From Proteiniclasticum sp. (lineage in GTDB: Bacteria; Bacillota; Clostridia; Clostridiales; Clostridiaceae), in assembly GCF_003514505.1 (NCBI RefSeq), contig NZ_DOPX01000026.1, positions 62,001 to 126,000 on the forward strand: a stretch of DNA of 64,000 bases, given 5' to 3'. Every line of letters starts with the position of its first letter. Positions within the stretch are counted from its first letter, which is position 1. A model generated the notes under the pieces. It worked only from the letters and a program-made list of their open reading frames with translations. It was not told where the DNA came from and did no database searches. This document shows, piece after piece, positions 59,982 through 64,000 of the stretch. A program made the translations under genes and the position numbers.

Positions 59982-60539
59982 ATGGAACTGGAAGTAAAAA
60001 TACTGGACATCAACATTGAGAAGATCCGCCGCATCATGAAAGAAGCAGGTGCTGTTCTCGTAAAAAATGAGCTGCAGGAGAACTATATTCATGACTTCCC
60101 AGACCGAAGACTTTTAAAGCATAACGGATATGCAAGAATTCGCTTCGTAAAGGACCAGGAGTCCGGCGAAGAGAAAGTCTTCATGACCACCAAAAAACTC
60201 ATTTCAAGAGATGTATACAAGAAGATGGACGAGCATGAAACACTCATCGAAAACAAAGAGGTTGGACTCGGCATCTTCCGTGCACTGGGACTGGAGCTTC
60301 TGGAAAACGTGAAAAAAACCAGGGAAAGCTATCAGTATAAAAATACTCTGGTTGAGATTGATGTCAATGAGAAGACCTATGTGCCCTTTCCTTATCTGGA
60401 AGTGGAAAGCCCCTCTGAAGCAGAACTGGAGGAAGTGGTTTCGCTTCTTGGCTACACCATGGATGACACCTCCGCTCTGAGCATCCATGAAATTCTAAGG
60501 GCAAGGGGAATTACACCTAACTCCCCAGAAGGACTTTGA
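59982..60539 (+). CDS. CYTH-domain protein (class IV adenylate cyclase/ThTPase-like)
   Basis: A 185-residue CYTH (CyaB-thiamine triphosphatase) protein. It begins with the defining ExExK motif MELEVKI (Glu2, Glu4, Lys6), and keeps charged pairs along the tunnel fold: RIRFVKD, TTKKL, DEHETL and EIDVNE, with YLEVESPSE near residue 140. The family hydrolyses triphosphates or forms cAMP; the true substrate here is unknown, and tripolyphosphatase or a thiamine triphosphatase is as likely as a cyclase. The start at 59982 follows AAAGGAG by six bases. A nucleotidyltransferase gene follows after 58 bases. Confidence 0.85.
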   Translation: MELEVKILDINIEKIRRIMKEAGAVLVKNELQENYIHDFPDRRLLKHNGYARIRFVKDQESGEEKVFMTTKKLISRDVYKKMDEHETLIENKEVGLGIFRALGLELLENVKKTRESYQYKNTLVEIDVNEKTYVPFPYLEVESPSEAELEEVVSLLGYTMDDTSALSIHEILRARGITPNSPEGL

Positions 60540-60597
60540 TGGATTCCTACAAAGTGCTCTACACAATCGTTGATTCATTCTGAAAGGTGGGATACCA

Positions 60598-61634
60598 ATG
60601 AACCACGAAAAAGTACTGGAGCTTTTTATTGATAAGATCAAAAGAGACTATGCTGAAGATGTGGCTTTTCTTGCCATTATGGGCTCTTACGCTCGTGGAA
60701 CCCATCACGAGCGTTCAGATCTTGATCTTTTCTTTCTTCCCTCGACGCCAAGAGGAGAATCTTTAGGATTTACCTTTATCCTTGATGGGATAGGTTATGA
60801 CCTCTGGCCCATTTCTCTCAGCCGTCTTCAGAACATCGCAAATCATAAAGAGCCTTTGGCCAGCATCCTTGCTGAAGCAAAAATCAAATACTGGCATTCA
60901 GAAGAAGATCTTGAGATCTTTCAGGCGTTGAAGGAAAAAGCGAAGACATCTGCATCAAAGGAATTTCTTCTGGAAATACTTCCTTTACTGAAATCTAAGC
61001 TTCAGGAAACAGGATTTTCTCTTTTTCTCATGAAAGATCTCGCAGCATTTCGGACAAGCGCCATGAAACAGGTAAAATCCATTTTATACGTACTTTCACT
61101 GCTCCTTCAGGAAACTATCTGAAAAACAAAGAAAACCTCATTACCATGCCTGGTGTTCCAAAGGACTTCTATGTCCATTTGGATGGACTCTTTGAAGAGG
61201 ACACCCTAGAAGGTTTGAAGTCCCATATGATCTATGTCACTGAAACTGCAGTGCATCTCATAGAAGACTTTCTGGGCAGCAACAAGGAGAGACGTTCCCC
61301 GGCAAAAGAAGTTTTTGACGGATTCTATGAGGAACTGGTCAATCACTACCATAAGATCAGACACGCTGCTGAAAGAAATGATCCTAAAGAATGCCTCCTG
61401 GCTGCTGCATCTTTGGAGAATGAAATTTCTGAAACACTCGCTCATGTATCGGGTGATCTTCCTGTTCTGCCGCCTTTGGTGGGGGCTTTTCATCCAAATG
61501 ATCTCCGGAGCATGGTCGATGCAGCCAAAATCCATGAGGATGCTTTCCTTATGTACCTGAAGAAAGAACAGGTTCCGCTGAGAATATTTAATTCTTTGGA
61601 GGAGTTCAGCATATACCTGGATAACCGCTTCTGA
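60598..61634 (+). pseudogene. Nucleotidyltransferase gene split by a frameshift
   Basis: The first frame (60598-61122, 174 residues) has the nucleotidyltransferase motif GSYARGTHHERSDLDLFFL (Gly29-Ser30, Asp41 and Asp43 as metal ligands), as in kanamycin/lincosamide nucleotidyltransferase and MNT-type proteins, and AAAGGTGG before the ATG. Frame 1 ends at a TGA (61120), but the next frame is open through that point and continues as GNYLKNKENL into the 162-residue frame from 61146 to 61634. Adding one base near CTCCTTCAGG (61102-61111) would restore a single protein of about 345 residues. Either a mutation or a sequencing error; no canonical slippery site is seen. Confidence 0.75.
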
Positions 61635-61644
61635 TCTTTTGGCG

Positions 61645-61673
61645 TTGACAATTCACCGCTGATTCTTTATAAT
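61645..61673 (+). promoter_or_regulatory. Consensus promoter of leuS
   Basis: -35 TTGACA (61645-61650), exactly 17-base spacer, -10 TATAAT (61668-61673): a perfect housekeeping consensus. Confidence 0.88.
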
Positions 61674-61679
61674 CTCGTT

Positions 61680-61895
61680 ATATATGCAATGAAAAGGAAG
61701 TAGTAGCATAGCAACCATCTTAGAGAGTCCCTGTCCGGTGAAAAGGGATATGGCCAGTATGTGAACTCGTCTTTGGAGCATGGGCAATGGCCCCGGTTGG
61801 ACGCGTTATAGTTCCTGAAAGTGAAGCTTAGGCTTAATTAGAGTGGTACCACGGATGTTTACTTCGTCTCTTATCGGAAGAGACGGAGTTTTTTT
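61680..61895 (+). promoter_or_regulatory. T-box riboswitch, leucine type, upstream of leuS
   Basis: Stem I elements GGAAGTAGTAGC and AGAGAG, a specifier loop GTGAACTCGTC with the Leu codon CTC at 61766-61768, the T-box sequence AGAGTGGTACCACGG (61840-61854) and a terminator ACTTCGTCTCTT/AAGAGACGGAGT (61861-61889) followed by TTTTTT. Uncharged tRNA-Leu should allow read-through into leuS. Confidence 0.92.
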
Positions 61896-61914
61896 ATTTT
61901 GGAGGAGGATACAA

Positions 61915-64000
61915 ATGGCAAATTACGGCAAACACACAGATCTGAAATGGCAGAAAAAATGGGAAGACTCTGGAGTCTTCAAGTTTGTGGAAAACCCAGA
62001 GAAAGAGAAACTTTACGTACTGGAGATGTTTTCCTACCCATCAGGAAGCAAGCTACATGCAGGGCATTGGTTCAACTATGGTCCTACAGATTCCTGGGCA
62101 CGAATGAAAAAAATGCAAGGATACAATGTGTTCCAGCCTATGGGATTTGACGCTTTTGGTCTTCCAGCAGAAAATTTTGCCATCAAGACCGGAATCCATC
62201 CTATGGATTCCACGCTGAAGAACATCGAAACCATGGAAAAACAGCTGAAGGAAATGGGCGCTATGTTCAACTGGGACCATGAGGTGGTTACCTGCGCTCC
62301 AGACTACTACAAATGGACCCAATGGCTGTTCACAGAGCTCTATAAAAATGGTCTGGCCTACAGAAAGAAAGCACCCGTAAACTGGTGTCCCAGCTGCAAC
62401 ACGGTCCTAGCCAATGAACAGGTGGTGGATGGTGCTTGTGAGAGATGTCAGACATTGGTGATAAAGAAAGATCTGACCCAGTGGTTCTTCAAAATCACAA
62501 AATATGCGGATGAACTTCTCGAAGATCTGGACAAGCTGGACTGGCCTGAAAAAACAAAATCCATGCAGAAGCACTGGATCGGACGCTCCTATGGCTCCCA
62601 GGTAAACTTTAAAGTTCAAGATAAGGATCTGGATTTTTCTGTCTTCACAACCCGTGTGGACACCCTCTTTGGTGTTTCCTATGTAGTCTTCGCACCTGAA
62701 AATGACATGGTGAAAGAACTGACTACTCCTGAACATCAGGCTGAAGTGGAAGCATACATCGAGCAGGCTAAAATGCAAAATGAGATTGACAGACAGTCTC
62801 TCTCGAGAGAAAAGACTGGTGTCTTCACCGGATCCTATGCCATCAATCCAGTGAACGGAAGAGTCATCCCCATCTGGGTAGGCGACTACGTGCTGAACAC
62901 CTATGGTACAGGAATCGTCATGGCAGTACCTGCCCATGATGAGAGAGATTATGAGTTCGCAAAGAAGTATGAGCTTCCCATTGAACGTGTTATCGAAGGT
63001 GGAGATGCTCTTCCTTATACTGAAATAGGCCCCATGGTGAACTCCGGAGAGTTTGATGGTCTTCAGGGTGACGAAGCCAAAGAGCAGGTGACCAAATGGC
63101 TTCAGGACCGTGGTCAGGGCGAACTGAAGGTCAACTACAGATTGCGTGACTGGCTGGTATCAAGACAAAGATACTGGGGCGCTCCCATCCCTGTGGTTTA
63201 CTGTGACCACTGCGGTGAAGTGGTTGTAGAAGAAAAAGATCTGCCGGTGGAACTTCCATATGATGTGGAGTTTGCACCAGACGGAAAGAGCCCTCTAGCA
63301 AAAAGCGAGGCTTTCCTCCATACCACTTGTCCAAAATGCGGTGGACCTGCTACTCGGGAAGCGGACACACTGGATACCTTTGTCTGTTCCTCCTGGTACT
63401 ATCTGCGCTATGTGGACAACAAGAATGCTGATGCTCCCTTTAATAAGGAGAAAATCAACACCATGCTGCCTGTAGACAAATACGTTGGTGGCCCAGAGCA
63501 TGCAGTGATGCATCTGCTTTATGCCAGATTCATCACAAAAGCTCTGAGAGATATGGGCTACCTGTCCTTTGACGAACCCTTCAAATCTCTGACCCATCAG
63601 GGACTCATTCTTGGGCCAGACGGTCAGAAAATGAGCAAGTCCAAGGGAAATACCATCTCTCCAGATGAATACATCACCCAGTACGGCTCCGATGTATTCC
63701 GTATGTATCTGATGTTTGGATTCTCCTATGCAGAAGGAGGCGCCTGGTCCGATGAAGGCATCCGTTCTGTTTCCAGATTTGTGGACAGAGTGGAAAGAAA
63801 TTTCCACAACATCAAGGATATTCTCCACAGCTCCAGCAACACAGAGGATCTGAGAACTGAGGATAAAGACCTTCTTTACTGGAATGCCAACGCCATCAAG
63901 GGAGTGACTGAGGATTCTGAGAAGATGCAGTTCAACACTGCCATCGCCCGTATGATGGAACTGACCAATGCGCTGACCAAGTACATTCCGATGGAAAAAC
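61915..64000 (+). CDS. leuS: Leucyl-tRNA synthetase, N-terminal 695 residues (cut by window edge)
   Basis: Class I synthetase that charges tRNA-Leu. Visible elements: the HIGH-type HAGH at residues 48-51 (SYPSGSKLHAGHWFNY), GFDAFGLPAENFA, a zinc-type CPSC...CERC pair near 160-180, the CP1 editing domain (FTTRVDTLFGVSYVVFAPEN and GTGIVMAVPAHDERD) and KMSKS at 572-576. AGGAGGA lies seven bases before the ATG. The anticodon-binding C-terminus is beyond the window. No frame break is seen. Expression is set by the leucine T-box upstream. Confidence 0.97.
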   Translation, partial: MANYGKHTDLKWQKKWEDSGVFKFVENPEKEKLYVLEMFSYPSGSKLHAGHWFNYGPTDSWARMKKMQGYNVFQPMGFDAFGLPAENFAIKTGIHPMDSTLKNIETMEKQLKEMGAMFNWDHEVVTCAPDYYKWTQWLFTELYKNGLAYRKKAPVNWCPSCNTVLANEQVVDGACERCQTLVIKKDLTQWFFKITKYADELLEDLDKLDWPEKTKSMQKHWIGRSYGSQVNFKVQDKDLDFSVFTTRVDTLFGVSYVVFAPENDMVKELTTPEHQAEVEAYIEQAKMQNEIDRQSLSREKTGVFTGSYAINPVNGRVIPIWVGDYVLNTYGTGIVMAVPAHDERDYEFAKKYELPIERVIEGGDALPYTEIGPMVNSGEFDGLQGDEAKEQVTKWLQDRGQGELKVNYRLRDWLVSRQRYWGAPIPVVYCDHCGEVVVEEKDLPVELPYDVEFAPDGKSPLAKSEAFLHTTCPKCGGPATREADTLDTFVCSSWYYLRYVDNKNADAPFNKEKINTMLPVDKYVGGPEHAVMHLLYARFITKALRDMGYLSFDEPFKSLTHQGLILGPDGQKMSKSKGNTISPDEYITQYGSDVFRMYLMFGFSYAEGGAWSDEGIRSVSRFVDRVERNFHNIKDILHSSSNTEDLRTEDKDLLYWNANAIKGVTEDSEKMQFNTAIARMMELTNALTKYIPMEK

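Noticed and set aside
1..64000. CRISPR arrays, prophage, insertion sequences, tRNA or rRNA genes
   Set aside because: I found no spaced repeats, integrase or transposase, cloverleaf with a T-loop, or rRNA-like stretch anywhere in the window.

Overview
The window comes from a Gram-positive anaerobe-type bacterium of the Firmicutes, most likely class Clostridia. The evidence is a cggR-led glycolytic operon running on to secG and rnr, two T-box leaders, a K+-type membrane pyrophosphatase, a two-subunit iron-sulphur serine dehydratase, the pyrBI/pyrK/pyrD-1B type of pyrimidine operon, AGGAGG ribosome binding sites and many compact rho-independent terminators. The genus cannot be set from the sequence alone. 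Almost everything is chromosomal housekeeping. I see no phage, insertion sequence, CRISPR array, tRNA or rRNA.

Layout. 1-11.4 kb (minus strand): cggR-gap-pgk-tpiA-gpmI-eno, then secG, a lipoprotein hydrolase with hppA, and the 5' part of rnr. A CggR-type operator of two 20-bp-spaced repeats sits just downstream of the cggR promoter. zwf (11.8-13.2 kb) is divergent, so the entries to glycolysis and the pentose phosphate route share one control region. 13.3-15 kb: an unknown membrane-anchored protein and a small NAD(P)-binding protein. 15.2-25.3 kb (minus): the complete UMP operon pyrB-pyrI-pyrC-pyrF-pyrK-pyrD-pyrE-carA-carB. Its promoter is followed by an undescribed-looking leader with a 28-codon reading frame that stops against a terminator, which suggests translation-coupled attenuation. 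25.4-28.4 kb: trxB, a DegV protein and a tryptophan transporter (trpP) under a tryptophan T-box. 28.4-33.4 kb: a nucleoside-type ABC importer (binding lipoprotein, double ATPase, two permeases). 33.6-39.2 kb: MoxR-DUF58-transglutaminase-HAD phosphatase-TrmL operon. 39.3-43.1 kb: VanW/G5 protein, an M42 aminopeptidase and D-Ala-D-Ala ligase.

43.2-48 kb: a queG-plsC-nth-histidine kinase operon. 48-49.6 kb: cysK-cysE behind a strong promoter with a perfect palindrome. 49.7-51.5 kb: diacylglycerol kinase-like protein and CDP-alcohol phosphatidyltransferase (divergent). 51.6-54.4 kb: an ArsR-type regulator followed by a four-domain CoA-disulfide reductase/rhodanese/TusA/DsrE fusion, a sulfane-sulphur module. 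54.5-57.9 kb: serine dehydratase subunits and a nucleoside kinase. 58.1-59.1 kb: class II fructose-bisphosphate aldolase. 59.1-61.6 kb: a small coiled-coil protein, an intergenic region rich in inverted repeats, a CYTH protein and a nucleotidyltransferase gene split by a frameshift. 61.6 kb to the end: a leucine T-box and the first 695 codons of leuS.

The most interesting signals are the pyr leader peptide/attenuator, the arsR-sulphur fusion with its own operator-like promoter, the cysK palindrome, the hairpin between ribosome binding site and start codon of the CDP-alcohol phosphatidyltransferase gene, and the CggR-like site near zwf.
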